This document shows, in pieces, positions 43,160-52,235 of a stretch of 64,000 nt of DNA (within the stretch, counting starts at the first letter, position 1; every line of letters starts with the position of its first letter). Source of the stretch: DASQPR01 sp963831705. GTDB taxonomy: Bacteria; Actinomycetota; Actinomycetes; Mycobacteriales; Micromonosporaceae. The DNA lies in contig CAWHRE010000010.1 of assembly GCA_963831705.1 (NCBI GenBank), positions 1,488,001 to 1,552,000 on the forward strand. Direction: 5' to 3'. Made by a program: the position numbers and the translations under genes. Under the pieces are notes generated by a model. It was not told the origin of the DNA, searched no databases, and saw only the letters and a program-made list of their open reading frames with translations.

Positions 43160-44767
43160 CTAGTTGATCTTCAGGTCGGGGGCGGTTAGCTTGTCGCAGA
43201 CGACTTCTTCCAGGCCGATCGTCACGTTCGTGAAGAACAGCAGGGGCGGGACGATCGGCGGCGGGTTGTCCGGCGTGTAGTCGGCCGGCAGGATGCCCAG
43301 CACATTGCCCTTGATCTCGGTCGCGTAGAACTTCACGTTGCCCGATACGGTCAGCGACGAACTCTTGGTCTGCATCGTCTTGCCGTTCGTTGTCACATCG
43401 AGTTCGAATGGCGTCGATGTGGACGAGTCCATGGAGAACTGCATGACCTCGATCGTGCCGTTCTTCGTTGGCAGGTCGACGTTGCCGTCATAGCTGAGAC
43501 CGGTCATGGTGAGTGTGCCGGCCGTCATTGTGCCCGGATGGTTCTGGACGTCGCTTTGATCGCTCGCGGCGTTCAGGTGTTTGGCGATCACGTCACAGGA
43601 CGGCGATGGCGACGTAGCGGTGGGGTGGGTCGTCGGCCTGCCGCCAATCGGGGACGCACTCGGGTTCGCTGACTTGCTCGGCTGTCCGCCGGCAGCGGTA
43701 GTCGGTGCGCCGGTTGGGGTCGGCGGTTTCGTCGGCGCCGGTGGTTTGGTCGGGCTCGGGGGTGCGGTAGTGGGCTCGCCGGCGGTCGGCGGGGTGGATG
43801 GCGAGGCGGAAGGCGTCGCGCCGGTGAGCACACCGAGGATGCCACCGATCAGACCGGAGATCGGGTCAGGGCCTGGCGACGGGGCGGCGGCGACCTGAAC
43901 GGATGCGAGCCGGGCGTCGCCCAGCGCGATCTTCGGCGGCTTCGTCGTAACCCCGGTCGGCTTCGCGGCAGCTTGGGTTGGCTTCGCGGCGGCAGCTTTC
44001 GTCGGCTTGGCGGCGGCAGCTTTCGCGCTCGACCGCAGTTGGCTGGCCGGCGGCAGCGCACATCCGGCAGCGGCGGCCGCCTGTGGATCGCGAAGCGTGG
44101 CGACGCCGATCGCGCCGAGCAGCGTCAATGCGATGGCGGATGTGATGACGAGCCGAGGCGTACGCGGCCGGGTCGCGAACGCGGCGGTTACGGCGTGGCC
44201 GGGGGTGGCGTGGCGCGGAAATCGAAACCTCGCACCCTGCTTACCCTCAGTTCCGTCCTCTTCGGCCACATCGGCCATGGCGTGCCGACCGGAGTAGTCG
44301 ATCTCCTCGGTGCCGTCGCTCGGATAGCCGTCCGGATCGCCGTCACGCTGGCTCGGGATCGCGACCGGTTGGCGCTTGATCGGCACCCACGCCATGGTGA
44401 GACCGCCGCCGATGATGCCGAACAGGAACCCTAAGACGAAGCCGCCGAGGTTGACCGAGATGAGCGAGTAGATCGCGGCGATCGTGCCGAGAACGCCGTA
44501 GAAGATGCGCTGCGCGGGCGTCGCCCAGACGAGCGCTCCACAAAGAACCATGAAGGCCGGCACGATGTACGACAGGAAGCCGGTGACGCCGAGGTGGATC
44601 TGAACGTTTCCGAGGTCCAGATTGCCGCTGAGGAACAGCAGCAGGCCGGAGACGATCATCAGCAGACCGCCCCAGAACGGTCGGCTACGCCGCCAGCGGC
44701 GGAACGCCATACGACCGCGCTGCCACCGGCTTGGTGCTGTTGCCTCTGCCGTATCCGCAGTCATCAC
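43160..44767 (-). CDS. DUF6114 family membrane protein
   Basis: 535 residues from ATG at 44767 (next ATG at 44764). The DUF6114 part is N-terminal: RRSRPFWGGLLMIVSGLLLF, NLDLGNVQIHLGVTGFLSYI VPAFM, TPAQRIFYGVLGTIAAIYSL and GGFVLGFLFGIIGGGLTMAW, four helices. A second membrane segment (RTPRLVITSAIALTLLGAIG) precedes a long Thr/Pro/Lys-rich linker and a C-terminal globular part (NHPGTMTAGTLTMTGLSYDG). In actinomycetes it regularly follows a DUF6230 gene, as here. Role unknown; exported C-terminus inferred. Confidence 0.8.
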   Translation of the reverse strand: MMTADTAEATAPSRWQRGRMAFRRWRRSRPFWGGLLMIVSGLLLFLSGNLDLGNVQIHLGVTGFLSYIVPAFMVLCGALVWATPAQRIFYGVLGTIAAIYSLISVNLGGFVLGFLFGIIGGGLTMAWVPIKRQPVAIPSQRDGDPDGYPSDGTEEIDYSGRHAMADVAEEDGTEGKQGARFRFPRHATPGHAVTAAFATRPRTPRLVITSAIALTLLGAIGVATLRDPQAAAAAGCALPPASQLRSSAKAAAAKPTKAAAAKPTQAAAKPTGVTTKPPKIALGDARLASVQVAAAPSPGPDPISGLIGGILGVLTGATPSASPSTPPTAGEPTTAPPSPTKPPAPTKPPTPTGAPTTAAGGQPSKSANPSASPIGGRPTTHPTATSPSPSCDVIAKHLNAASDQSDVQNHPGTMTAGTLTMTGLSYDGNVDLPTKNGTIEVMQFSMDSSTSTPFELDVTTNGKTMQTKSSSLTVSGNVKFYATEIKGNVLGILPADYTPDNPPPIVPPLLFFTNVTIGLEEVVCDKLTAPDLKIN

Positions 44768-44844
44768 ATGCTCCTCATCGTCTTCGATGTATCACCGGCG
44801 CAAGAACGGGGTCCACCGTGATCCGGCAGACCCCGTCACGTGCG

Positions 44845-45450
44845 TTACGGGCAGCCGGCACCCGTGGTGAAGCCGAGCGTCAGGCCCGGCAGGTTGAACG
44901 TGCCGGCACTCGTCGCGTACGCGGTCTGCGACAGGTGCGTGATCGTGACGTGGTCGGCGCGCTGGCCGAACGTACCGGCGAGACCACCGGAGCCGGTCGG
45001 GCCGCCGAGCGTCGAAGCGTCCTGGCCGATGTTGATGTTCGTGAACGTCGCGTCACCGGACAGGTCGGTCATGTCGATGATCAGGTCATCGGCGTGCGCG
45101 GGCGTCGCGCCGCCACCGGCCTTGAGCACCATGTTGAGCGGCGTACCCGGAACCGCGACGACCTGGCACATGTTCGTGAGGTCGGCGTGGGCGATACCGG
45201 ACTCGGCCACGATGTGCTGGGTGCCGTCCTTCTGGACCGCGACCGAGCCGTACTGGACGAAGTTGTCGCCGTCGAGCTTGTCGGCCGTGACCCGGAACGT
45301 AGAACCGGAGATGGCGAACGAGACCGGAACGGCACCGTTGGCGATGCCGGCGCCGAGAGCGCCGACGACCACGACGGTAGGCACCATTACGGCAGCGAAC
45401 CGCCGCCAGCGGGTACCTCCCAGCCCTGCCTTTTCGTGCGTTTCTTCCAT
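44845..45450 (-). CDS. DUF6230 family secreted protein
   Basis: 201 residues, GGAGG eight bases before the ATG at 45450. An N-terminal helix (RRFAAVMVPTVVVVGALGAG IANGAVPVSF) acts as signal or anchor; DKLDGDNFVQYGSVAVQKDG, IDMTDLSGDATFTNINIGQD and GTFGQRADHVTITHLSQTAY are family motifs, and one disulfide pair may form (MCQVV, GAGCP). It is always found next to DUF6114 in streptomycete-like genomes and is probably part of a surface or spore-related complex; that role is inference. Confidence 0.83.
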   Translation of the reverse strand: MEETHEKAGLGGTRWRRFAAVMVPTVVVVGALGAGIANGAVPVSFAISGSTFRVTADKLDGDNFVQYGSVAVQKDGTQHIVAESGIAHADLTNMCQVVAVPGTPLNMVLKAGGGATPAHADDLIIDMTDLSGDATFTNINIGQDASTLGGPTGSGGLAGTFGQRADHVTITHLSQTAYATSAGTFNLPGLTLGFTTGAGCP

Positions 45451-46106
45451 TGGGGGGTCCTCCTTGTGGAGTGCTGCTTAATGCACCCGTGCGGCCGCAA
45501 ATCGAATGCGTCAAGCGAAGCGCTGGAACGTGATCCTGCCGTCGCGCAATACCGCTGCGGCGGGCTGCGGGAGATGCTTCCATCCCGAGATGTGGGTCAC
45601 AAGAGGGCAAGTTACCGGCCAGTAGCTGCAAATTCGCGTTTCCGCTACGTTACGCAACGGTGAAATCGGCCACACGCTGCGGTCGCCGGTGGGCTTTTCC
45701 GCATAAATGGAACAAATGGATGTGATCTTGGTTACTTTGCGTCACGGATTCTTCGCTAAGTTACAGTTGAGTAACATAGTCTCGATCACTCCGGCAAACC
45801 GCTTGTTCTCGCTGCTCAAGCCGTGTTATCCCAGGCGCATATGGAATCGCGGAGACCGGTAGTTCAGGCGGCCGAACGGTCGTCCGTGGGCTTATCCGTG
45901 ACATTGCCAACATGTATCCGGGTTAATGCGTGATCGCGATTTCAATGACGAATTGCGGCACCGGAACTGATCTATTCGACCGCGCCAATCGGTTTCGGCG
46001 GCGTTTCGGCGGCCCTCGTACGATCGTGGGCGGTACGCGGCCGAACGTACGGAAACCGGCTCGGCCGTCCGGCATCGAAGTCTACCGCTGCGGGTACACT
46101 CGCCGG
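45451..46106. other. 656-bp intergenic region
   Basis: Divergent promoter region between DUF6230 and the FHA gene. It includes an AT-rich patch (about 45690-45790, e.g. tttccgcataaatggaac, gttacagttgagtaacatag) unlike the surrounding GC-rich DNA. I see no gene; open frames here are weak. Confidence 0.35.
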
Positions 46107-46562
46107 ATGCAACGTGATCCTGCACGCGAGGCGCCAGGTAGTGGCGCCGGATCGCTCGGACGTCACAACGTCTCGATCCCGCAAGAGAGCACCGCCACGC
46201 TGCCGGTCGTTCCGACGCAGGACAGCGGCGAACCACGGTCGTCCACCACGATCGAAGTCACGCTGCCCGTCGGCGTCGCAATGCTGATCGTCGCGCATGG
46301 GCCGAACGCGGGTGCACGCTTTCTGCTGGATCGCGACACCACGATCGCCGGACGGCATGCCGACTCCGACATCTTCCTCGATGACATCACGGTGTCGCGC
46401 CAGCACGCGCAATTCCAGCGGCACGACGGCACGTTCACGATCGTCGACTCGGGCAGTCTCAACGGGGTTTACGTAAACCGGCAACGTATTCATACCGCCG
46501 ATCTGACCGACGGTGACGAAGTCCAGATCGGCAAGTTCCGGATGCGATTCCACGCCGGCTGA
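46107..46562 (+). CDS. FHA-domain protein
   Basis: 151 residues from the ATG at 46107 (ccggatgcaacg). The C-terminal FHA domain is complete: LIVAHGPNAGARFLLDRDTT, IAGRHADSDIFLDDITVSRQ HAQFQRHDG, FTIVDSGSLNGVYVNRQRI and GDEVQIGKFRMRF, with GRH, SRxH and N residues for phosphothreonine binding. The short Thr-rich N-terminus (QESTATLPVVPTQ) could be phosphorylated, as in GarA/OdhI. Those proteins control 2-oxoglutarate dehydrogenase downstream of PknB/PknG; whether this one does is inference. Confidence 0.85.
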   Translation: MQRDPAREAPGSGAGSLGRHNVSIPQESTATLPVVPTQDSGEPRSSTTIEVTLPVGVAMLIVAHGPNAGARFLLDRDTTIAGRHADSDIFLDDITVSRQHAQFQRHDGTFTIVDSGSLNGVYVNRQRIHTADLTDGDEVQIGKFRMRFHAG

Positions 46563-46566
46563 TCGG

Positions 46567-47175
46567 TTACCGCTTGTCCGCCGGACAGTACGTGTCGCCG
46601 CTTGCCACGCCCTTGATCGGGCCATTGAGCGTGATCGTAGTGTGCGCCACGCTGGCCGTCCCGAGTAGCGCGGTGGCCTTCAACGTCACGATCCGGCCGA
46701 CCCACGAGTTGCCGGCAAGCGGCTTTCCGCTGTCCAGAACTGCCTGGAAAGCCTCCCCGACCGGTTGATAGCCAGTGGCCTTGACCTGATCATCGGTGAT
46801 CTCGAACGGAACGGCAGCCGGTGGGTTCTTCCCGGTCGCCGTGATCTTGAACCCGATCGAGATCGTCAGATGACCGTCCGTCCCGACTTTCCAACTGCAC
46901 TGATGCGTCGCCGCGACGCTGTAGTGCACGAGCAGCTTGACCGGCGCCTGAGTCGGCGATCCGGTCGCGCCGTGGGTGGACGGCGCGGTCGCCGTCGGTC
47001 CGGGCGATTTGGTCGCCGACGTTGGAACCGTCGCCGCCGGGCTTGACGTGCTGCTCCGGCCCGCGTCGACCTTCGCCCCCGGGCTCGACGAGCAAGCCGA
47101 AAGCGCCACCACGGCGGCAAGGGTGATCGCGAGCAGTCCGCGCGCGCGGTTGTGGGGGAATCCATACGTGTTCAT
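46567..47175 (-). CDS. Lipoprotein with Ser/Thr-rich linker
   Basis: 202 residues. Lipoprotein signal: RARGLLAITLAAVVALSACS with lipobox LSAC. A Ser/Thr/Pro-rich spacer follows (SSPAATVPTSATKSPGPTAT), then a globular domain with an immunoglobulin-like look: VKLLVHYSVAATHQCSWKVG, GFKITATGKNPPAAVPFEIT, SWVGRIVTLKATALLGTASV, two cysteines. Anchored to the outer membrane face. No specific family recognised. Convergent with the FHA gene at a 4-bp gap. Confidence 0.7.
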   Translation of the reverse strand: MNTYGFPHNRARGLLAITLAAVVALSACSSSPGAKVDAGRSSTSSPAATVPTSATKSPGPTATAPSTHGATGSPTQAPVKLLVHYSVAATHQCSWKVGTDGHLTISIGFKITATGKNPPAAVPFEITDDQVKATGYQPVGEAFQAVLDSGKPLAGNSWVGRIVTLKATALLGTASVAHTTITLNGPIKGVASGDTYCPADKR

Positions 47176-47508
47176 TAGCGGCCAAGGTAGCGGTCGAGGA
47201 CCGCGCGACGCCCTAGGTTTATCGGTGGAAAAAGTTCAACCCCTTCGCGGTACGGTCGTACACATGTTCGTACACAGCTGTGGATAACTTTCCACGCGAC
47301 ACCCGCTACCGGCATCACCTAGGTCGGTGGACACGGTTTTCGGGGGCGGTTTAACATCGACTTGGACGACATATCGCCGTCCTGTGGATGTTGCGCCCAT
47401 ATCGACCCTGATGTCGACGAAGGCCCGGCTCCGACAATCCGGGCCCCGATACTGGCGTTCGCCAGGGCAGGGCCTCTTTCCTTAGCAGGGTTCGGGGATC
47501 AGCGGATC
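47176..47508 (+). promoter_or_regulatory. 333-bp leader region of cysS
   Basis: Upstream of cysS lies a cluster of Cys codons in the frame that runs into cysS (tgt gga tgt tgc at 47382-47393), then a strong hairpin (ggcccgg ctccgacaat ccgggcc, 47422-47445), a second hairpin (ctggcg tt cgccag, 47453-47466) and a pyrimidine run (ctctttcctt). No T-box sequence is visible. A transcription-attenuation leader is possible; a frame-continuous N-terminal extension of CysS is the simpler alternative. Confidence 0.4.
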
Positions 47509-48954
47509 ATGATTGACGACACGGTCGGCCGCGAACTGCGGTCCATGTTGAAACTTCACAACACGCTCGGCGCGACGGAACAGCACTTCGTTCCGGCCGA
47601 CGGCGAGACCGTTCAGATCTACACCTGCGGCCCGACCGTCTACAGCTCGCCGCACATCGGCAACATGCGGACGTACCTGTTTGCCGACGTCCTCCGCCGC
47701 ACGCTCGCGTTCGCCGGATACGAGATCAAGTCGGCCATGAACATCACCGACGTTGGCCACCTGACCAGCGACGCGGACGCGGGCGACGACAAGATGGCGA
47801 AGGCTGCCGCGCTGGAGCAGGTCACCGCGTGGCAAGTCGCCGAGAAGTACACGGCGATGTTCTTCGAGTACGCCGAGCAGCTCAACATCGCTCCGATGAC
47901 CTACGTGCTCCGCGCGACCGACCACATCAAAGAGCAGATTCAGCTGATCCAGGCTCTGGAGGACAAGGGCGTCGTCTACCGGACCAGCGACGGGATGTAC
48001 TTCGACACGTCGATGGTCCCCGACTACGGAAAACTGACGCCGAATGACGACCGGGAGAACCTCATCGCGCAGGAGCGCGTCGCGTTCGTCGACAAGCGTC
48101 GCCCGACCGACTTCGCGCTGTGGAAGTTCTCCCCCGCCGACGGTCCCCGGCGCGACATGGAATGGGAATCGCCCTGGGGCGTGGGCTTCCCCGGCTGGCA
48201 CATCGAGTGCTCCGCGATGGCGATGGCGTACCTTGGCGAGACGCTCGACATCCACGTCGGCGGCATCGACCACATCGCGATCCACCACACGAACGAGATT
48301 GCCCAGAGCGAGACCGCGACCGGCAGGCCATTCTCTCGCTGGTGGATGCACGGCGCGTTCCTCGTCCCCGAGGGCGGCAAACGGATGGGGAAGTCGGAAG
48401 GCAACCACGTCACGCTCGCGAACCTCGTCGAGCAGGGGTACGACCCTCTGGAGTTCCGCTACCTCGTCCTGCTCAGTCACTACCGCAGCCCGCTGACGTT
48501 CTCCGCGGCGGCACTCGACGGGGCGGCGACCGCGTACCGGCGGCTGCAAAACATCGCGGCCGCGCTGCAGGTAGAGGCCGGAGATCAGGAGCCGGATGCG
48601 GATTGGCAGCAGAGCCCCTATCTGCACCAGTTCGTCGTCGCGTTGGCCGACGACATCAACATTCCGCGTGCCGTGGCGACGGTGTGGAACCTGGTCCGCG
48701 GTACGGATACGGATGCCCCCACGAAGGTTGCCCTGCTGGGCCTGTTCGACCAGGTGCTCGGGCTCAATCTCGGGACGGTACGGGCCGCTGAGGCGGTGCC
48801 GGAGCCGATCCTGGAGCTGGCCCGGCGCCGGTGGGATCTGCGATCGGATCGGAAATGGGCCGAGGCGGATGTCGTCCGGGACGAGTTGCTCGCGCTCGGG
48901 TACACGATCCGCGACGGCCGTACCGACTATGAAGTGGTTCGGGTTCGGGACTGA
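47509..48954 (+). CDS. cysS: Cysteinyl-tRNA synthetase
   Basis: 481 residues from the ATG at 47509 with ggggat upstream (an ATG at 47545 is possible). Class I HIGH motif in YTCGPTVYSSPHIGNMRTYL, zinc ligand cysteines, GWHIECSAMAM AYLG, DIHVGGIDHIAIHHTNEIAQ and KMSKS GKRMGKSEGNHVTL. It charges tRNA-Cys. Its sequence belongs to the longer CysRS branch rather than the mycothiol ligase MshC, since the anticodon-binding C-terminal part is complete (LALGYTIRDGRTDYEVVRV). Confidence 0.93.
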   Translation: MIDDTVGRELRSMLKLHNTLGATEQHFVPADGETVQIYTCGPTVYSSPHIGNMRTYLFADVLRRTLAFAGYEIKSAMNITDVGHLTSDADAGDDKMAKAAALEQVTAWQVAEKYTAMFFEYAEQLNIAPMTYVLRATDHIKEQIQLIQALEDKGVVYRTSDGMYFDTSMVPDYGKLTPNDDRENLIAQERVAFVDKRRPTDFALWKFSPADGPRRDMEWESPWGVGFPGWHIECSAMAMAYLGETLDIHVGGIDHIAIHHTNEIAQSETATGRPFSRWWMHGAFLVPEGGKRMGKSEGNHVTLANLVEQGYDPLEFRYLVLLSHYRSPLTFSAAALDGAATAYRRLQNIAAALQVEAGDQEPDADWQQSPYLHQFVVALADDINIPRAVATVWNLVRGTDTDAPTKVALLGLFDQVLGLNLGTVRAAEAVPEPILELARRRWDLRSDRKWAEADVVRDELLALGYTIRDGRTDYEVVRVRD

Positions 48955-49428
48955 TCAGTCGCCGATTTCGACGACGACCGCGCCCACTCGCAACACGCCG
49001 TCGTTGAGCGGCGTGCAGCGAATGCCACCCTTCCCGCGCAGCTGGCGCCAGGCGCCCGGTGCGATTGTCACGTCCATCCAGGCGCACGGATTTGCCCGCC
49101 GGCGTACCGATAGCCGAACCGGGCCCTGGCCGGAATCCAGGCTTAACACCGACCCGACCAGATCGTCGACGGCGATCCCACGAACGAGAATGTTGCGCCG
49201 CACCTCGGCCAGCCCGACGCCGGGTGGCAGCGATTCCTCGGCGATGACCGTGATGCTCGCGTCCCGGTGGGCCGGCTTCGCAAAGTACCGGTCGCCGACG
49301 ATGCCTAAGCCCTCCCGGACGCGGATCTCATCGACCAGCTCGCCCAGAGGGGCCGGGGCCGGACCATCGATCGGACGCCCCTCGAATCGGTGTACCGGCG
49401 ACGCCAGGAGCTGCAGAATCCGCGGCAT
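48955..49428 (-). CDS. MOSC-domain protein
   Basis: 157 residues from the ATG at 49428 (MPRILQLLASPVHRFEGRPI). The MOSC core is seen in REGLGIVGDRYFAKPAHRDA, AEVRRNILVRGIAVDDLVGS and the conserved Cys of RRRANPCAWMDVTIAPGAWR followed by GKGGIRC. MOSC proteins carry sulfur or act on molybdenum cofactor or N-hydroxylated compounds. Single-domain, cytoplasmic. Convergent with cysS, whose stop is immediately next to it. Confidence 0.83.
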   Translation of the reverse strand: MPRILQLLASPVHRFEGRPIDGPAPAPLGELVDEIRVREGLGIVGDRYFAKPAHRDASITVIAEESLPPGVGLAEVRRNILVRGIAVDDLVGSVLSLDSGQGPVRLSVRRRANPCAWMDVTIAPGAWRQLRGKGGIRCTPLNDGVLRVGAVVVEIGD

Positions 49429-49537
49429 GTCCACCAGCGTACGGCGACGGTCGACTTCACAACGTTTGAGCGTTACCTTGAGGAGACGCGCATTCTGGCC
49501 CCCGATGCCGTGCTTCTGTGTCACAAGGGGGTGCACC

Positions 49538-49984
49538 GTGTCCGCTGGTTATTCCGTGCCACCGTCGCGCTTTCCGTTGCCCGACGATCAGATGATCGCC
49601 GACCTGGTACGAGCCGTCGCCCGTCGTGACACCACCGCATTTACGCAGCTGTGGGCCTCGATGTCCGGCGCCATCGCGGTATCGCTACGACCCACGCTGC
49701 CCGATCAGGCCGACGTCATCGCCGTCACCGCGGCGACTTTTGCCGAAGTCTGGTGGATGGCGCCGCACCATGTCGTGGACGATTCGGAACCGACTCAGTG
49801 GATCATGGCGATCGCACATCATCGAGGGATCGAGCGTCAGCGGGGACATGGCGCGGTCGCGTCCTCGACCGGGCCGAATGGTGCGGCCCAGCCATGGACC
49901 ACGGCGGCGAATGACGAGACGATCGAACTGGACGTCAGTTCCCTGATCATCGCGAGTCTGGCCCGTTCGACCGGCTCGCCTTAA
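49538..49984 (+). CDS. Sigma-region-2-like small protein
   Basis: 148 residues from a GTG with agggggtg before it. LVRAVARRDTTAFTQLWASM, ITAVTAATFAEVWWMAPHHV-type and QWIMAIAHHRGIERQRGHG match region 2 of ECF sigma factors (core-binding and -10 recognition), but region 4 is absent; instead a polar tail follows (SSTGPNGAAQPWTTAANDET). It may be a truncated sigma factor or an anti-activation decoy. It is divergent from the MOSC gene and its end overlaps the stop of the ATPase gene. Confidence 0.6.
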   Translation: MSAGYSVPPSRFPLPDDQMIADLVRAVARRDTTAFTQLWASMSGAIAVSLRPTLPDQADVIAVTAATFAEVWWMAPHHVVDDSEPTQWIMAIAHHRGIERQRGHGAVASSTGPNGAAQPWTTAANDETIELDVSSLIIASLARSTGSP

Positions 49985-51249
49985 TCCTTTGCGGAATCGG
50001 GCGCGGAAACTTGCCACAATGCGCTGATCGGGATCGCTCGTAGCTTGTCGCCAAATGGCAATGTCGAGGTGCCGGCATACAGCACAACGCCGGCCACGAA
50101 ATCGTCGCCGAGGCGCTCGGCCAGCCGGCGTACTCCGCGGAAATCATCGGGGCCGACCGTCAGGGCGGCTTTGACTTCGATCGCGACCACCTGACCGGCT
50201 CGGTTCTCCAGCACGGCGTCCACTTCGAACTTACTCTGGTCCCGGTAGTGGAACAGTTCGGCGGCCTGGCTGGACCAGGTGAGCTGACGCGCCAGCTCTG
50301 ATAGAACGAACGACTCCAGCAGCAGACCGAAGGGTGCCCCCGGACGGATCATGCTCCGAGCGTCAATCGAGATCTCGTTCGCGGCGATACCCGAGTCGAC
50401 GAAGATGAGTTTCGGCGAAGCCGTCGCACGTGTGCCGAGATTACGGGACCAGCCCGGGATTCTCTTGACGAGGAAGATCTCTTCGAGCGCCTGAAGATAA
50501 CGCGAAATAGTCGGGCGGCTCAGTCCGAGAGCGGATTCCAATGACTGTGCGCCAATGATGGTGGCCGACCTCGCGGCAAGCAGCCGTACGAGTTTGCGCA
50601 ATTCGTCTTTTCGTTGGATGTCGGACAGTTGGCGGACGTCGCGGTCAATGAGTGCCTGGACATATGAATCGAAGAACCGCTGACGGCGCAGAGGATCCGA
50701 GCGGGATGCGGCTTCCGGAAGGCCGCCGCGAACTATCCTGGCTGCGTAGTCGGCGCGCGTCAGAGTCGAATGATGCCGTAGGTCCGCGCCGAGCGTGAAG
50801 ATCGCGTCGATAAAGCCGTCGGGTTCACCGTCCAGTTCGCCTTGCGAAAACGGCCAGAGTTCGACGGTTTCCATCCTCCCCGGAAGCGCGTCCGGCGCCG
50901 CAACCATCCCGAACAGCCGCGATGACCCGGTGAGAACGTATCTGCCCGGACGAGGATCCTCATCGACCGATGCCTTGATGGCCAGCAGCAGTTCCGGCAC
51001 ACGTTGGATTTCATCAATGACCAACAGATCCGGCGACTCGACGAAGCCGACCGGATCTGCGACGGCCGCAGCCCGGTCTTGCGCTTTGTCAAGATCGCGA
51101 CGCTCAGCCAGACGGTCTCCCGCAACGACACGAACAAGGGTGCTCTTTCCCGCCTGCCGCGCTCCGGTGATCAAGACAACACGCGTATCGGCGAGTGCGC
51201 TATCGACACGAGATGCGGCATGGCGTGGGATCAAACCAGGTGTGGGCAC
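49981..51249 (-). CDS. AAA ATPase with DUF4143 domain
   Basis: 422 residues from the GTG at 51249; upstream starts at 51309 and 51375 lie inside a repeat array and are less likely. Walker A is ITGARQAGKSTLVRVVAG, Walker B LLVIDEIQRVPELLLAIK, then TGSSRLFGM. A winged-helix segment (GAQSLESALGLSRPTISRYL QALEEIFLV) is in the middle, and the DUF4143 end contains the nuclease-like FEVDAVLENRAGQVVAIEVK AALTV. Such proteins are widespread in bacteria with unclear role. A five-copy 22-bp array precedes it and is a natural binding target. Confidence 0.88.
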   Translation of the reverse strand: MPTPGLIPRHAASRVDSALADTRVVLITGARQAGKSTLVRVVAGDRLAERRDLDKAQDRAAAVADPVGFVESPDLLVIDEIQRVPELLLAIKASVDEDPRPGRYVLTGSSRLFGMVAAPDALPGRMETVELWPFSQGELDGEPDGFIDAIFTLGADLRHHSTLTRADYAARIVRGGLPEAASRSDPLRRQRFFDSYVQALIDRDVRQLSDIQRKDELRKLVRLLAARSATIIGAQSLESALGLSRPTISRYLQALEEIFLVKRIPGWSRNLGTRATASPKLIFVDSGIAANEISIDARSMIRPGAPFGLLLESFVLSELARQLTWSSQAAELFHYRDQSKFEVDAVLENRAGQVVAIEVKAALTVGPDDFRGVRRLAERLGDDFVAGVVLYAGTSTLPFGDKLRAIPISALWQVSAPDSAKD

Positions 51250-51272
51250 ACGCAATGTTAACCTGCTGAACT

Positions 51273-51375
51273 TTCGTTTTGCGGCAGGTCGCCGTTCGTT
51301 TTGCGGCATTGAGGCTTTCGTTCTGCGGCATTCAGTCTTTCGTTTTGCGGGGCTTTGGCTTTCGTTTTGCGGCAC
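51273..51375. repeat. Five-unit array with exact 22-bp period
   Basis: The 14-bp core ttcgttttgcggca starts at 51273, 51295, 51317, 51339 and 51361, always 22 bp apart; the eight bases between cores vary. One core has a base change (ttcgttctgcggca) and one differs at its end (ttgcgggg). The array fills the gap between the end of the methyltransferase gene and the start of the DUF4143 ATPase gene. Period 22 is two helical turns, so all sites face the same side of the DNA. Confidence 0.92.
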
Positions 51376-52169
51376 TCAAGATTTGCGGGCCAGGTAACCA
51401 ACCACCGCTATTTGAGCCCGAAGGGGGCGCCCTTCGCGAACCTGTTCCGACGCAAGCCGTACCGCCTCGGCACGGAACGCTTCCTCGCCGACATGCTGGA
51501 TCGCCTCGTACGCGGGCCCGCTCGATGCCAACGCACGCGCGTACGTCTCGGGATCGGCGAATTCCCAAACGAACGGCACGTCGATCCGCTCGATATCGGG
51601 AAACCGGCGCGGGCCAGAACGTCCTCGCCAGCACCCGGGCGGCCCAGCGCGACCATCGACGCCTGGTGCGCCACGGCCGGGGCGGCCGCCATCCGGAGTG
51701 GCGTCAGCGCCCACGCACCGGGCGACACCTTGATGTGGCCCCAGACGGTCAGGCCGGCACGGCCGCCGGGGCGCAGCACGCGGTACATCTCCGCGACCGC
51801 CGGCTCGGTCGTGCCCCAGATGCCACGGAAGCTGGTGGCAACGTCGAAGCTGTCGTCCGGCCACGGCAGCGCCGCCATGTCGCCGATCCGGATGTCCGCG
51901 TCGGGACTGCGATCGCGGGCCACCGCTACCAGTCGCGGCGACGCGTCGATGCCGGCACAAATCGCGCCACGCAGTGCCGCCAGTTCAAGCGCGAGGCCCG
52001 CACCGCAGGCCATGTCCAGAAGACGGTCGCCCTGGTCGACGCGAAGGCGATGCTGGAGCACGATGTACTCGCGGCAGTTCTGCGGTTCGCTGAGCGTCGC
52101 GAACTCGACGGCGGCTCGCCCCCAGCCCTCGTCAACCATCCGCCAGCCGTCATCCACCCTGTCGGTCAT
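51376..52169 (-). CDS. SAM-dependent methyltransferase, one-base frameshift
   Basis: About 264 residues. The class I SAM-binding motif is LLDMACGAGLALELAALRGA, then GIDASPRLVAVARDRSPDAD, LPWPDDSFDVATSFRGIWGT and MYRVLRPGGRAGLTVWGH. Near 51600 the frame shifts (ttcccgatatc, one C short of the expected ttccccgatatc): GAGEDVLARAGFP continues as DIERIDVPFVWEFADPETYA in the next frame and ends at 51376. In the written frame the protein ends at 51408 with a nonsense basic tail. Substrate unknown; the gene resembles UbiE/Methyltransf_11 enzymes. Confidence 0.8.
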
Positions 52170-52235
52170 GTCTCCAGTTAACGCGCCTGCCGCGTGATCA
52201 TGCGTGCGATTTGGCGCGGCATCCGGGGAAATCCG

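Noticed and set aside
51273..51375. CRISPR array
   Set aside because: The cores are only 14 bp and the spacers 8 bp, far too short, and no cas genes are near. The exact 22-bp spacing fits binding sites better.
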